A DNA stretch of 64,000 nucleotides, taken from assembly GCF_022538185.1 (NCBI RefSeq), contig NZ_JAKYXC010000002.1, forward strand, positions 186,001 through 250,000, given 5' to 3'. Numbering within the stretch: the first letter of the stretch is position 1; each line of letters starts with the position of its first letter. This DNA is from Microbacterium sp. CFH 31415. GTDB taxonomy: Bacteria > Actinomycetota > Actinomycetes > Actinomycetales > Microbacteriaceae. A program made the translations under genes and the position numbers. Shown here one piece after another: positions 18,809 through 27,207 of the stretch. The notes below the pieces were generated by a model. It was not told where the DNA came from and made no database searches. It worked only from the letters and a program-made list of their open reading frames with translations.

Positions 18809-19322
18809 CGTTCATGCGGTTGCCGCAGTTGCCGGTGTCGCAGTAGCGCTTCGAGCCGTTCTTCGAGTAGTCGATGTAGACGGCGTCGCAGTCGTCCGCC
18901 GCGCACGTACGCACCCGCTCGTACTCGTCGGAGCGAATGACGTCGACGAACGCCATCGCCGCCTCGACCAACATGCGCGTGGCGAGCGGTGAGTCGTCGG
19001 ACGTGGCGTGGATGTGCCAGTCGTACTCGTCGTGGATGACGAGGCGGGGCAGAGCCTCCCCGTCGGCGAGCATGGCGTTGACGAGCGGGACCGCGCCGGC
19101 ACGGTCGACCGCCCACAGTTCGCGCAGTCGCGCGCGCACCGCACGCACCGCCGCCACCGCATCGGCGTCGAGCCGGATCGTGCCGGAGTAGGGGTTCGTG
19201 ACGAGGAACTCGCGCAGGTCTTCGGGCGACTGCAGAGTGTCGTCGCCGTCGTATCCGGGCAGCGTGTTGACGAGGTCGACGACCATCATGAGGGTGCGCT
19301 TCGTGTCATGAATGAAAACCAT
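18768..19322 (-). CDS. CGNR zinc-finger domain protein (ABATE domain), putative transcription regulator
   Basis: Protein of 184 residues. An N-terminal ABATE domain (about 10-130, starting with LVNTLPGYDG) precedes the CGNR zinc finger: C140, C145, C161 and the C-G-N-R motif at 166-169. Proteins of this build are predicted stress-responsive DNA-binding regulators. ATG 19322 has the good ribosome-binding site AGGAG seven bases upstream. It is divergent from an EamA transporter, with a small palindrome between them, so it may control that gene; this is inference. Confidence 0.88.
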   Translation of the reverse strand: MVFIHDTKRTLMMVVDLVNTLPGYDGDDTLQSPEDLREFLVTNPYSGTIRLDADAVAAVRAVRARLRELWAVDRAGAVPLVNAMLADGEALPRLVIHDEYDWHIHATSDDSPLATRMLVEAAMAFVDVIRSDEYERVRTCAADDCDAVYIDYSKNGSKRYCDTGNCGNRMNVIAYRARKARETP

Positions 19323-19356
19323 GTTGACTCCTGACATCCTCTCCGATACCGTCACC

Positions 19357-19370
19357 AGTGTAAGCACACT
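19357..19370. promoter_or_regulatory. Palindrome between the CGNR gene and the EamA gene
   Basis: AGTGT-AAGC-ACACT, a 14-base inverted repeat in the 65-base divergent intergenic space. Candidate operator for the CGNR protein. Confidence 0.35.
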
Positions 19371-19387
19371 TCACTCCTGACAGCCGG

Positions 19388-20398
19388 ATGCCGCCCATGA
19401 CCGTTCCGACCGCCTCGCTTCCGGTGATCACGCCGGTCGTGGCATCCCCGCGTCTTCGCACCACGGGGCTCATCATGGCGGTTGCGTCCGCTCTGGCCTT
19501 CTCGTCGAGCGGTCCGTTCATCAAGCCCCTGCTCGAGAACGGCTGGTCGCTGGGCGCGGCGCTCCTCGTGCGCATGGGGCTGGCCGGGCTGATCCTCTCA
19601 CCCGCCGTCTTCCGGGCCATCGGCCGCAATCCCCGGTTCCTGAGGCAGCACTGGCGATTGATCCTCGGTTTCGGTCTCATGCCCGTGCTCGGCTGCCAGC
19701 TCTTCTTCTTCTCTGCGATGCAGCGGATGCCGGTGGCCGTCGCCCTGCTGATCCAGTACCTCGCGCCGGTCATGCTCGTCGCGTTCGTCTGGCTCCGCTC
19801 CCGCAGGGCGCCGTCGGCGCTCGTGCTCTGGGGGTCCGCGGTGGCGGTGGTCGGGCTGATCCTCGTCGTCGACATCTCCGGTGCCTCCTTCGACCTGATC
19901 GGCACGCTGCTCGCCCTCGCCGCGGCTGTGTGCGTGTGCGCCTATTTCGTGATCTCCGAGCGCGCCCGCGACGATCTGCCTCCGCCGGCTCTCGCCGCGA
20001 GCGGCCTGCTCGTAGGCGCGGCGATGATGGGCGTCCTGTGTCTGACGGGCGCGATGCCGTTCGAGGCTCCGGCGGTCTCGGTGATGCTCGGCGGCGTCGA
20101 GGTCCCCTGGTTCGTTCCGCTCCTGTGGGTCGCGGCGGTCGCCACGACGCTCGGCTACGCGCTCGGCGTGATGGCAGTGCCGCGCATCGGGTCGCGCGTC
20201 GCGTCGTTCGTGGGCCTCTCGGAGGTGCTGTTCGCCCTCGGCTTCGCGTGGGTGTTCCTCGCCGAGGTGCCTGCGCCGATCCAGTTCGCGGGGGGAGCTC
20301 TCATCCTCGCAGGGGTGATCCTCGTGAAGGTGGATGACCTGCGCCGGGCGCCTGCACAGCCTGCGACGCCGGCCGCGGCATCCGTCCCCCTGCCCTGA
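19388..20398 (+). CDS. EamA/DMT-family transporter
   Basis: Drug/metabolite transporter of 336 residues with ten hydrophobic helices formed by two EamA repeats. SSGPFIKPLLENGWS near the start and FVGLSEVLFALGFAWVFLAE in repeat two are typical of RhtA/YdcZ-like amino-acid or metabolite exporters. Two nearby ATGs (19388, 19397) are possible starts; neither has a clear ribosome-binding site. It ends 11 bases from the convergent Lrp gene. Confidence 0.88.
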   Translation: MPPMTVPTASLPVITPVVASPRLRTTGLIMAVASALAFSSSGPFIKPLLENGWSLGAALLVRMGLAGLILSPAVFRAIGRNPRFLRQHWRLILGFGLMPVLGCQLFFFSAMQRMPVAVALLIQYLAPVMLVAFVWLRSRRAPSALVLWGSAVAVVGLILVVDISGASFDLIGTLLALAAAVCVCAYFVISERARDDLPPPALAASGLLVGAAMMGVLCLTGAMPFEAPAVSVMLGGVEVPWFVPLLWVAAVATTLGYALGVMAVPRIGSRVASFVGLSEVLFALGFAWVFLAEVPAPIQFAGGALILAGVILVKVDDLRRAPAQPATPAAASVPLP

Positions 20399-20409
20399 CC
20401 GGGTGAGGC

Positions 20410-20883
20410 TCAGGACTCGCGGCGGGCGAGCTCCATGAGCGGCATCACGCGATGGGGGATGACCTCGCCCATGACGAGCGAGGTCTCCGTGCGCTCGACG
20501 CCCTCGATCGCGAGGATGCGGGCATCGGTGTCGAAGAGATGCTGGGTGTCACGGCACGCGACCCGCACGAGCAGATCAACTTGGCCGGACAGTCCATGCG
20601 CCTGCACGATCTCAGGGACGCGCGCGAGCTCGGCGGTGATCCGCGGCAGGTCGGCCTGGCGCACGATGACGCTGATGAAGGCCTCGATCGGGTAGCCGAG
20701 CGATGACGACGAGATGGCCCGCTCATACGAGAGGAACACGCCGGAGCGCTCCAGTCTCGCCATGCGCGCCTGGACGGTGTTGCGCGAGAGTCCGAGCCGC
20801 TCGGCGAGCGCGACGACGGTGGCTCGCGGGTCTGCGGAGAGGGCGGCGAGGAGCTCCAGGTCGACATGATCGAGGGCACTCAT
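20410..20883 (-). CDS. Lrp/AsnC family transcriptional regulator
   Basis: Regulator of 157 residues. The N-terminal winged helix-turn-helix covers about 4-55 (LAERLGLSRNTVQARMARLE), followed by the RAM/AsnC_trans_reg ligand domain with the VRVACRDTQHLFD segment. It is divergent from the branched-chain keto-acid dehydrogenase operon, and Lrp-type Bkd regulators (BkdR) are known in other bacteria, so it is the likely regulator of bkdABC with leucine or a keto acid as effector. TAACGT lies eight bases before the ATG. Confidence 0.92.
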   Translation of the reverse strand: MSALDHVDLELLAALSADPRATVVALAERLGLSRNTVQARMARLERSGVFLSYERAISSSSLGYPIEAFISVIVRQADLPRITAELARVPEIVQAHGLSGQVDLLVRVACRDTQHLFDTDARILAIEGVERTETSLVMGEVIPHRVMPLMELARRES

Positions 20884-20891
20884 AGTGCGAA

Positions 20892-20897
20892 ACGTTA
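20892..20897 (-). promoter_or_regulatory. Leaderless -10 of the Lrp gene
   Basis: Minus-strand TAACGT eight bases before the ATG; spacing one base longer than the other cases. Confidence 0.3.
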
Positions 20898-20903
20898 GCA
20901 CGC

Positions 20904-20956
20904 CTTGAGGAGTGGTTGGTTGTCAACATGCTCAAGCGGATCGTGAATGCTTGAGC
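20904..20956. promoter_or_regulatory. Operator/promoter region between the Lrp gene and bkdA
   Basis: A perfect inverted repeat GCTCAAGC (20930-20937) / GCTTGAGC (20949-20956) plus a third CTTGAG half-site at 20904-20909. It overlaps a candidate bkd promoter: -35 TTGTCA at 20920-20925 and, 17 bases on, -10 GTGAAT at 20943-20948. The layout is what an Lrp-type regulator would bind. Confidence 0.45.
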
Positions 20957-21055
20957 GAGGTGCGATGTCGACGTACTCTCGGGCTACCGGCGAAGCTGCC
21001 GGTGAACCACGACGCCCCTCCTCACGAGGGAGGGTTGCACCGAGGAGTGATGGCG

Positions 21056-22186
21056 ATGACGCACACCCTGACCCCGACCGCCGATCTTGCGACAGACACC
21101 GAAGACGTCGCCCGGCTGGTGACCCCCGACGGCGAGCGGATCGCCGACCCCGAACTCGACCGCTGGGTCGCGGATGTGGATGCCGCCGCCCTGCGCGCGC
21201 TCTACCGCGACATGGTGCTGCTCCGGCGCATCGACAGCGAGGGCGTCGCCCTCCAGCGTCAGGGCCAGCTGGCGCTGTGGCCTCCGTGCCAGGGCCAGGA
21301 GGCCACGCAGATCGGCACGGCGCGCGGGCTCCGCGCCGACGACTTCGCCTTCCCGAGCTACCGCGAGACCGGCGTGGTGTTCGCGCGAGGCGCCAAGCCC
21401 GCCGACTACGTGCTCGCGTGGCGCGGCGAGGAGCACTCGACGTACAACCCCTACGACATCAACACGGCCTCGCAGCAGATCATCATCGGAGCACAGTCGC
21501 TGCACGCGGTGGGCTACGCGATGGGCATCCAGCGCGACGGAACCGACCAGGTCGCCGCCGCCTACTTCGGGGACGGCGCATCCAGTCAGGGCGACGTCAA
21601 CGAGGCCATGGTCTTCGCCTCCTCGTACGGCGCGCCCGTCGTGTTCGTGTGCAGCAACAACCAGTGGGCGATCTCCGAGCCCGTCACGGTGCAGGCGAAG
21701 TTCCCGATCGCCGGCCGCGCGCCGGGCTTCGGCATCCCCAGCATGCGCGTCGACGGCAATGACGTCCTCGCCTGCCTCGCCGCGATGCGGTGGGCGGTCG
21801 ACCACGCGCGCAAGGGCAACGGGCCGGCGTTCATCGAGGCGGTGACCTACCGGATCGGACCCCACACCACCTCCGACGACCCCACGCGCTACCGCGATAA
21901 GGAGGAGGTCGAGCGCTGGAAGGGCCGTGACCCGATCGCACGCGTCGAGGCGCTGCTGCGTGCCCAGGGCGAGTTCGACGACGAGTTCGCGGCGAGCGTC
22001 GCGGCCGACGCCGACGCCCTCGCGGCCGAGGTCCGGGCCGCCGCACAGGGCGCGGTCACCCGCGACCCCATCACGGTGCTCGACAACGTGTACGCCGAGC
22101 CGCACTCGGGCCTCGAAGAGCAGCGCGCGTGGTTCGGCGCGTACCTCGACGGCTTCGCGACCGAGGACGAGGCGGTGGCGCGATGA
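21056..22186 (+). CDS. bkdA: Branched-chain 2-oxoacid dehydrogenase E1 component, alpha subunit
   Basis: Thiamine-diphosphate-dependent E1 alpha of 376 residues that decarboxylates branched-chain 2-oxo acids (or pyruvate). GDG at 172-174 and NNQ at 201-203 frame the ThDP/Mg motif, and the phosphorylation-loop-like region YRIGPHTTSDDPTRYR follows. I prefer ATG 21056 to 21050 because GAGGAG at 21042-21047 is then eight bases away. Divergent from the Lrp regulator and the first gene of bkdABC. Pyruvate as substrate is less likely given the adjacent leucine pathway. Confidence 0.92.
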   Translation: MTHTLTPTADLATDTEDVARLVTPDGERIADPELDRWVADVDAAALRALYRDMVLLRRIDSEGVALQRQGQLALWPPCQGQEATQIGTARGLRADDFAFPSYRETGVVFARGAKPADYVLAWRGEEHSTYNPYDINTASQQIIIGAQSLHAVGYAMGIQRDGTDQVAAAYFGDGASSQGDVNEAMVFASSYGAPVVFVCSNNQWAISEPVTVQAKFPIAGRAPGFGIPSMRVDGNDVLACLAAMRWAVDHARKGNGPAFIEAVTYRIGPHTTSDDPTRYRDKEEVERWKGRDPIARVEALLRAQGEFDDEFAASVAADADALAAEVRAAAQGAVTRDPITVLDNVYAEPHSGLEEQRAWFGAYLDGFATEDEAVAR

Positions 22187-23244
22187 CGCAGCTCACCATG
22201 GCCAAGGCCATCAACGAAGGTCTGCGTCGCGCGATGGCCGACGATCCGAAGGTGCTCGTCATGGGCGAGGACATCGGCAAGCTCGGCGGGGTGTTCCGCA
22301 TCACCGACGGGCTGCAGAACGAGTTCGGCGCGCAGCGCGTCGTCGACACCCCTCTGGCCGAGTCCGGGATCATGGGCACCGCGGTGGGCCTCGCGATGCG
22401 GGGGTACCGCCCGGTCGTCGAGATCCAGTTCGACGGGTTCGTCTACCCGGCCTTCGACCAGATCGTCTGCCAAGTCGCCAAGCTCCACTACCGCACACGC
22501 GGCAACGTGCAGATGCCCATCACGATCCGCATCCCGTGGGCCGGCGGTGTCGGCGCCGCCGAGCACCACTCGGAGTCTCCCGAGGCGTACTTCGTGCACA
22601 CGTCGGGACTCCGGGTCATCGCGGTCTCCAACCCGCAGGATGCCTATGTGATGCTGCGTCAGGCCATCGCGTCGAACGACCCGGTGATGTACTTCGAGCC
22701 GAAGAAGCTGTACCACACGAAGGGGGAGGTCGACCTGGACGTCGACCTCGCCGACGCCCCGCCGATGGGTCTGGCGCGGGTGGTCCGCGAGGGCAGTGAC
22801 GTCACGCTGCTCACGTACGGCTCGCAGGTGGCGACGGCGATGGATGCCGCGACCGCCGCCGAGGACGACGGCGTCTCGATCGAGGTCATCGATCTGCGCT
22901 CGATCTCGCCCGTCGACTACCGCACCGTGACGGCCTCGGTGCGCAAGACCGGTCGCGTCGTCGTCACGCACGAGGCGGCCCGCGAGGCCGGCGTCGGAGC
23001 AGAGCTCATCGCGAGTGTGACCGAGCGATGCTTCAACTACCTCGAGGCCGCTCCGCAGCGCGTCACCGGTCACGACATCCCGTATCCGCCGGCCAAGCTC
23101 GAGAAGCACTTCATCCCCGACCTCGACCGCATCCTCGATGCCGTGGACCGCGTGATGGACCGCCCGAACAGCATGAGCGCCTTCGAGGAGCTCGGCGCAG
23201 CCGAGGGCGGCCGCGGCTCGAGCATGACGGGAGGTGTGCTGTGA
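22183..23244 (+). CDS. bkdB: Branched-chain 2-oxoacid dehydrogenase E1 component, beta subunit
   Basis: E1 beta of 353 residues with a transketolase pyrimidine-binding domain (GEDIGKLGGVFRITDGL, EIQFDGFVYPAFDQI) and a C-terminal transketolase domain (SLLTYGSQV-like, VVTHEAAREAGVGAE). It forms the alpha2beta2 E1 with BkdA. ATG 22183 overlaps the bkdA stop (ATGA), fixing the start. Confidence 0.93.
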   Translation: MTQLTMAKAINEGLRRAMADDPKVLVMGEDIGKLGGVFRITDGLQNEFGAQRVVDTPLAESGIMGTAVGLAMRGYRPVVEIQFDGFVYPAFDQIVCQVAKLHYRTRGNVQMPITIRIPWAGGVGAAEHHSESPEAYFVHTSGLRVIAVSNPQDAYVMLRQAIASNDPVMYFEPKKLYHTKGEVDLDVDLADAPPMGLARVVREGSDVTLLTYGSQVATAMDAATAAEDDGVSIEVIDLRSISPVDYRTVTASVRKTGRVVVTHEAAREAGVGAELIASVTERCFNYLEAAPQRVTGHDIPYPPAKLEKHFIPDLDRILDAVDRVMDRPNSMSAFEELGAAEGGRGSSMTGGVL

Positions 23245-24611
23245 TGGAGGACTTCAGGCTCCCCGACCTCGGCGAGGGGCTTCCCGAGGCCGAGATCGTC
23301 GCGTGGCTCGTCGCGGAGGGCGACACCGTCACCCTCAATCAGACGATCGCCGAAGTCGAGACGGCCAAGGCCGTCGTCGAGCTTCCTTCGCCGCACGCGG
23401 GGAAGATCACGAAGCTGCACGCGGCCGCCGGTGACGTCGTCGAGGTGGGCTCGGTGCTCATCTCGTTCGACCTCGGCGGCGACAGCGCCCCCACGCCCGC
23501 TCCGGCTGCCGAGCCGCAGCAGAGCGAGGAGCCCGCCACGGCGGAGCCCAACCTCGTCGGGTACGGCGTCGCCCCGCGCGGCACCGCCCGCCCTCAGCGA
23601 CGCTCGCGTGCGGTCGCGGGCCGGCCGGCGGCATCCGACACCGCTGTCCTCGAAGCCGCGCCGCACGACGCCATCCAGGTCGCCCACGAGCGACCGCTCG
23701 AGCGTCCTCGCTCGACGCCTCCGGTGCGACTCCTCGCGAAGCAGCTGGGCATCGACCTCGCGCTGGTCGAGGCGAGCGGCGCCAACGGGCTCATCTCGCG
23801 CGCGGATGTCGAGGCCTACGCCCAGCGCGTCGGAGCGACGCCGATCACGGCGGCGCCCGTGCCGGAGCCCGAGTTCCTTCCCGAGCTGCGCACAGCGGCT
23901 GCCACGGGGGAGCGCACCACGCGCACGCCCATCCGCGGAGTCCGCAAGCACACCGCCGACGCGATGGTGCGCAGCGCGTTCACCGCCCCGCACGTCACGA
24001 CGTTCCTCACCGTCGACGTCACCGCGACGACCGAGCTCATCGCATCGCTGAAGGGCGACCGCGCGCTGCAGGAGCACAAGATCGGCGTGATGGCGGTGGC
24101 AGCCAAGGCCGTGTGCCTCGCACTCGCCCGCCACCCCGAGCTGAACTCGCGCTGGGACGACGCCGCCGGCGAGATCGTGCAGCACCACTACGTCAACCTG
24201 GGCATCGCTGCGGCGACCGGCCGGGGACTCGTGGTGCCGAACATCCGCGACGCCCAGGACCTCACGCTGGTCGAGCTGGCCGACGCCATCCGCACCCTCG
24301 CCGAGACCGCGCGGGCGGGCAAGACGCCGCCGGCCGACATGATGGGCGGCACGTTCTCGATCACGAACGTCGGCGTCTTCGGCGTCGACGCCGGCACACC
24401 CATCCTCAATCCCGGTGAAGCCGGCATCCTCGCGCTGGGCGCCGTGCGGCGTCAGCCGTGGGAGCACCGCGGCGAGATCGCGCTGCGCGACGTGATGACC
24501 CTCGCGCTGTCGTTCGACCACCGGCTGGTCGACGGCGAGCAGGGGTCGCGCTTCATGGTCGAGGTCGCCGATGTGCTGCGCGAGCCGGGCCGCGCCATGC
24601 TGCTGCGCTGA
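23244..24611 (+). CDS. bkdC: Branched-chain 2-oxoacid dehydrogenase E2, dihydrolipoamide acyltransferase
   Basis: E2 of 455 residues. One N-terminal lipoyl domain (about 1-78) carries the lipoyl-lysine K42 in ETAKAVVEL. A Pro/Ala/Glu linker follows, then the peripheral-subunit-binding domain at about 159-194 and the catalytic core from about 225. The active site FDHRLVDG is at 424-431 with H426 and D430. ATG 23244 shares one base with the bkdB stop and has GGGAGG eight bases upstream. E3 (lipoamide dehydrogenase) is not in the window. A terminator follows. Confidence 0.94.
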   Translation: MEDFRLPDLGEGLPEAEIVAWLVAEGDTVTLNQTIAEVETAKAVVELPSPHAGKITKLHAAAGDVVEVGSVLISFDLGGDSAPTPAPAAEPQQSEEPATAEPNLVGYGVAPRGTARPQRRSRAVAGRPAASDTAVLEAAPHDAIQVAHERPLERPRSTPPVRLLAKQLGIDLALVEASGANGLISRADVEAYAQRVGATPITAAPVPEPEFLPELRTAAATGERTTRTPIRGVRKHTADAMVRSAFTAPHVTTFLTVDVTATTELIASLKGDRALQEHKIGVMAVAAKAVCLALARHPELNSRWDDAAGEIVQHHYVNLGIAAATGRGLVVPNIRDAQDLTLVELADAIRTLAETARAGKTPPADMMGGTFSITNVGVFGVDAGTPILNPGEAGILALGAVRRQPWEHRGEIALRDVMTLALSFDHRLVDGEQGSRFMVEVADVLREPGRAMLLR

Positions 24612-24624
24612 CCGCGGACCGACG

Positions 24625-24660
24625 GAAGGGGCCGAGCGGAGGCATCCGCCCGGCCCCTTC
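24625..24660 (+). terminator. Intrinsic terminator of bkdABC
   Basis: GAAGGGGCCG (24625-24634) pairs with CGGCCCCTTC (24651-24660), with an inner GCGG/CCGC stem and AGGCAT loop, followed by GTCCT. 13 bases after the bkdC stop. Confidence 0.85.
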
Positions 24661-24690
24661 GTCCTGCCTGAGCCGCCCCCGCCTCCGCCC

Positions 24691-24898
24691 TCAGCCGCGC
24701 TTCGGGTAGAACAGGTCCAGCCCGTGCGCCTGCAGGACGTCGTACGCGTCGGCGTAGGTGACGGGGTCGGGATGCCCCGGCCCGGCGTAGCGGGCGAGCA
24801 GCAGGCCGAGAAGCCCACGGCCGGGGTTGCTCAGGGGCTTGTCCTTTGTCGCCGATCTGCCTCGTCGCGTTCGCGGTGGGCGCGACGACGCCGAACAC
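24691..24898 (-). pseudogene. Small frameshifted ORF downstream of the TetR gene
   Basis: On the minus strand, GTG 24898 begins a frame (MFGVVAPTANATRQIGDK) whose codons all end in G or C, but this signal stops at GGCGACAAAGGACAAG (about 24844-24850). From there the next frame shows the same coding signature and reads on through KPLSNPGRGLLGLLLARY to YPKRG and TGA at 24691. Removing one A from the AAA run joins both parts into about 68 residues. I do not recognise the family. It follows the TetR stop by three bases. A sequencing error or a recent frameshift are both possible. Confidence 0.55.
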
Positions 24899-24901
24899 TC
24901 G

Positions 24902-25498
24902 CTAGGCGGTGAGTGCGGCCAGAGCCATCGATTCGAGGATGCCGCGCACCGCGCCGTCGTCGGGCTGCGACCGCAGCGCCCGGACGCTGTGCGGTGTCGA
25001 GTTGATGAGGCCGAAGCACGCGTGCGCCCGCACCCGGAGCTCGGCCACGGTGCGATCGGGATGGAGCGCCGACAGGATGCCGATCCACACCTCGACGTAC
25101 TCTCTCTGCAGTCGGCGGACGGTGTGACGGTCGTCGTCGGCCAGGCTGGCCAGATCGCGATCCTGAACCCGGATCACGTCGGCGTCGCTCAGGGCGAAAT
25201 CCACGTGGAACGCGATGATCGCCTCGAGCTGGGCCGGGGGAGTGCCGCCGTCGTCGATGACCCGGCGGCCGCCTGCGAGCAGTCGCTCGCTGACGCCGAT
25301 GAGGATCGCGCCGAGCAGTGCCTGCTTGTTGGCGAAGTGCCGGTAGAGCGCGGGTCCGCTCACGCCCACGGCGGCGCCCAGGTCCTCCAGGCTGACGCCG
25401 CTGAACCCGCGCTCCGCGAAGAGACGCGCGGCCTCGTGCAGGATCGACGCCTGGCGATCGGCCTTGGCCCGGTCGCGCTCGGTGACACCGCTTGTCAT
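24902..25498 (-). CDS. TetR family regulator, probable repressor of the leucine-degradation operon
   Basis: TetR-type repressor of 198 residues. The N-terminal helix-turn-helix (about 15-60) includes ARLFAERGFSGVSLEDLG and GVSGPALYRHF. The C-terminal ligand domain begins with SERLLAGGRRVIDDGG. It is divergent from the carboxylase operon, over two palindromic sites, and has the position of the mycobacterial BkaR regulator of the same pathway. An acyl-CoA effector is likely by analogy. The ATG follows GAGGAT. Confidence 0.9.
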   Translation of the reverse strand: MTSGVTERDRAKADRQASILHEAARLFAERGFSGVSLEDLGAAVGVSGPALYRHFANKQALLGAILIGVSERLLAGGRRVIDDGGTPPAQLEAIIAFHVDFALSDADVIRVQDRDLASLADDDRHTVRRLQREYVEVWIGILSALHPDRTVAELRVRAHACFGLINSTPHSVRALRSQPDDGAVRGILESMALAALTA

Positions 25499-25502
25499 CT
25501 CA

Positions 25503-25544
25503 GTTAATCCTCGCTAACCTAGACTCCAGTTAGTGAACACTAAC
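25503..25544. promoter_or_regulatory. Two TetR operator sites upstream of the carboxylase operon
   Basis: Perfect palindrome GTTAGTG-AA-CACTAAC at 25529-25544 and a degenerate copy GTTAATCCTCGCTAAC at 25503-25518, 26 bases apart. Between and within them lie TAGACT (25520-25525, plus) and TAGGTT (minus), possible divergent -10 elements, so one repressor could shut both directions. Confidence 0.65.
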
Positions 25545-25602
25545 CAATTGTGTCGCGTCCGCTCAACGAACGTGACCCGATCGTGACGTCGACGGAGATG
25601 AC

Positions 25603-27207
25603 ATGAGTGCGCTGACCACCGCGGTCGTCCAGGACGAAGGCTTCGCCCGCAACCGCGACGCGCAGGCGACGCTGGCGGCGCAGCTGCGCGAGCGGCTGTC
25701 GAAGGCGGCGCTCGGCGGCCCCGAGGCATCCCGCACCCGCCATGTCGCACGAGGGAAGCTGCTCCCGCGCGACCGCGTCACGCGCGTGCTCGACGAGGGG
25801 AGTCCCTTCATCGAGATCGCCCCGCTGGCCGCCGACGGTCTTTACGACGGCGAGGCACCCGCGGCCGGCGTGATCGCCGGCATCGGACTGATCCACGGGC
25901 GCCAGGTCATGGTCGTGTGCAACGACGCCACCGTCAAGGGTGGCACGTACTACCCGATGACCGTCAAGAAGCACCTCCGCGCGCAGGAGATCGCGTTCGA
26001 GAACCGCCTGCCGTGCGTGTATCTCGTCGACTCGGGCGGCGCCTTCCTTCCCAAGCAGGATGAGGTCTTCCCCGACCGCGACCACTTCGGCCGCATCTTC
26101 TTCAACCAGGCGCGGCTGTCGGCCGCCGGCGTCCCGCAGATCGCGGCGGTGCTCGGCTCGTGCACCGCCGGCGGGGCCTATGTGCCGGCGATGAGCGACG
26201 AGACGGTCATCGTCCGCAACCAGGGCACGATCTTTCTCGGAGGGCCGCCCCTCGTGAAGGCGGCGATCGGCGAGGTCGTCACCGCCGAGGAGCTCGGCGG
26301 CGGAGAGCTTCACGCGAAGCGCTCGGGCGTCGTGGATCACCTCGCGGAGGACGACGAGCACGCGCTCGAGATCGTCCGCGACATCGTCGCCACGCTGCCG
26401 CTGCCCGCCGAACCCGCGTGGGACGTCACCCCGAGCGTTCCCCCGGCCGTCGATCCCACCGACCTGTACGGCGTGGTGCCGATCGACGTCAACCAGCCGT
26501 ACGACGTGCGCGAGGTCATCGCCCGGCTCGTCGACGCGAGCGAGTTCCACGAGTTCAAGCGCGAGTACGGGGACACGCTGGTCACCGGCTTCGCGCGCAT
26601 CCACGGCCACCCGGTCGGCATCATCGCCAACAACGGCGTGCTGTTCAGCGAATCGGCCCAGAAGGGCGCCCACTTCATCGAATTGTGCGACCAGCGCGGC
26701 ACGCCGCTTCTCTTCCTGCAGAACATCTCCGGCTTCATGGTGGGGCGGGATGCCGAGGCCGGCGGCATCGCGAAGGACGGGGCCAAGATGGTCACCGCCG
26801 TCGCCACCACCCGCGTGCCCAAGCTCACCGTCGTCATCGGCGGCTCGTTCGGCGCGGGCAACTACTCGATGTGCGGTCGCGCCTACTCGCCGCGGTTCCT
26901 GTGGACCTGGCCGGCCAGCCGCATCTCGGTGATGGGCGGACCCCAGGCGGCATCCGTCCTCTCGACCGTCAAGCGCGACCAGCTCGACGCGCGCGGCGAG
27001 GAGTGGTCCGCGGCCGACCAGGCCGAGTTCGAGGCTCCGATCCGTGCCCAGTACGAAGAGCAGGGGAGCCCGTACTACGCCACTGCCCGATTGTGGGATG
27101 ACGGCGTCGTCGATCCTGCGGACACCCGCGACCTGCTCGGCCTCGCGCTGGACGTCGTCTCGCGCACCCCGCTGCCCGAACCGCGCTTCGGCGTCTTCCG
27201 GATGTGA
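25603..27207 (+). CDS. accD1: Acyl-CoA carboxylase beta subunit (methylcrotonyl-CoA carboxylase carboxyltransferase, AccD1-like)
   Basis: Carboxyltransferase of 534 residues that moves CO2 from biotin to an acyl-CoA. N-terminal crotonase-like half with the [16 protein letters not shown] and [18 protein letters not shown] segments; C-terminal half with [17 protein letters not shown] and [16 protein letters not shown]. The Gly-Ala-Phe-Leu-Pro and the Ala-Gly-Asn-Tyr features fit MCC beta rather than propionyl-CoA carboxylase. It heads an operon that overlaps gene to gene, and is divergent from the TetR gene. Confidence 0.92.
   Translation: MSALTTAVVQDEGFARNRDAQATLAAQLRERLSKAALGGPEASRTRHVARGKLLPRDRVTRVLDEGSPFIEIAPLAADGLYDGEAPAAGVIAGIGLIHGRQVMVVCNDATVKGGTYYPMTVKKHLRAQEIAFENRLPCVYLVDSGGAFLPKQDEVFPDRDHFGRIFFNQARLSAAGVPQIAAVLGSCTAGGAYVPAMSDETVIVRNQGTIFLGGPPLVKAAIGEVVTAEELGGGELHAKRSGVVDHLAEDDEHALEIVRDIVATLPLPAEPAWDVTPSVPPAVDPTDLYGVVPIDVNQPYDVREVIARLVDASEFHEFKREYGDTLVTGFARIHGHPVGIIANNGVLFSESAQKGAHFIELCDQRGTPLLFLQNISGFMVGRDAEAGGIAKDGAKMVTAVATTRVPKLTVVIGGSFGAGNYSMCGRAYSPRFLWTWPASRISVMGGPQAASVLSTVKRDQLDARGEEWSAADQAEFEAPIRAQYEEQGSPYYATARLWDDGVVDPADTRDLLGLALDVVSRTPLPEPRFGVFRM

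Noticed and set aside
24831..25088. Minus-strand frame beneath the TetR gene
   Set aside because: Arg-rich shadow in a second frame; the TetR frame carries the helix-turn-helix and the G/C third-position signal.
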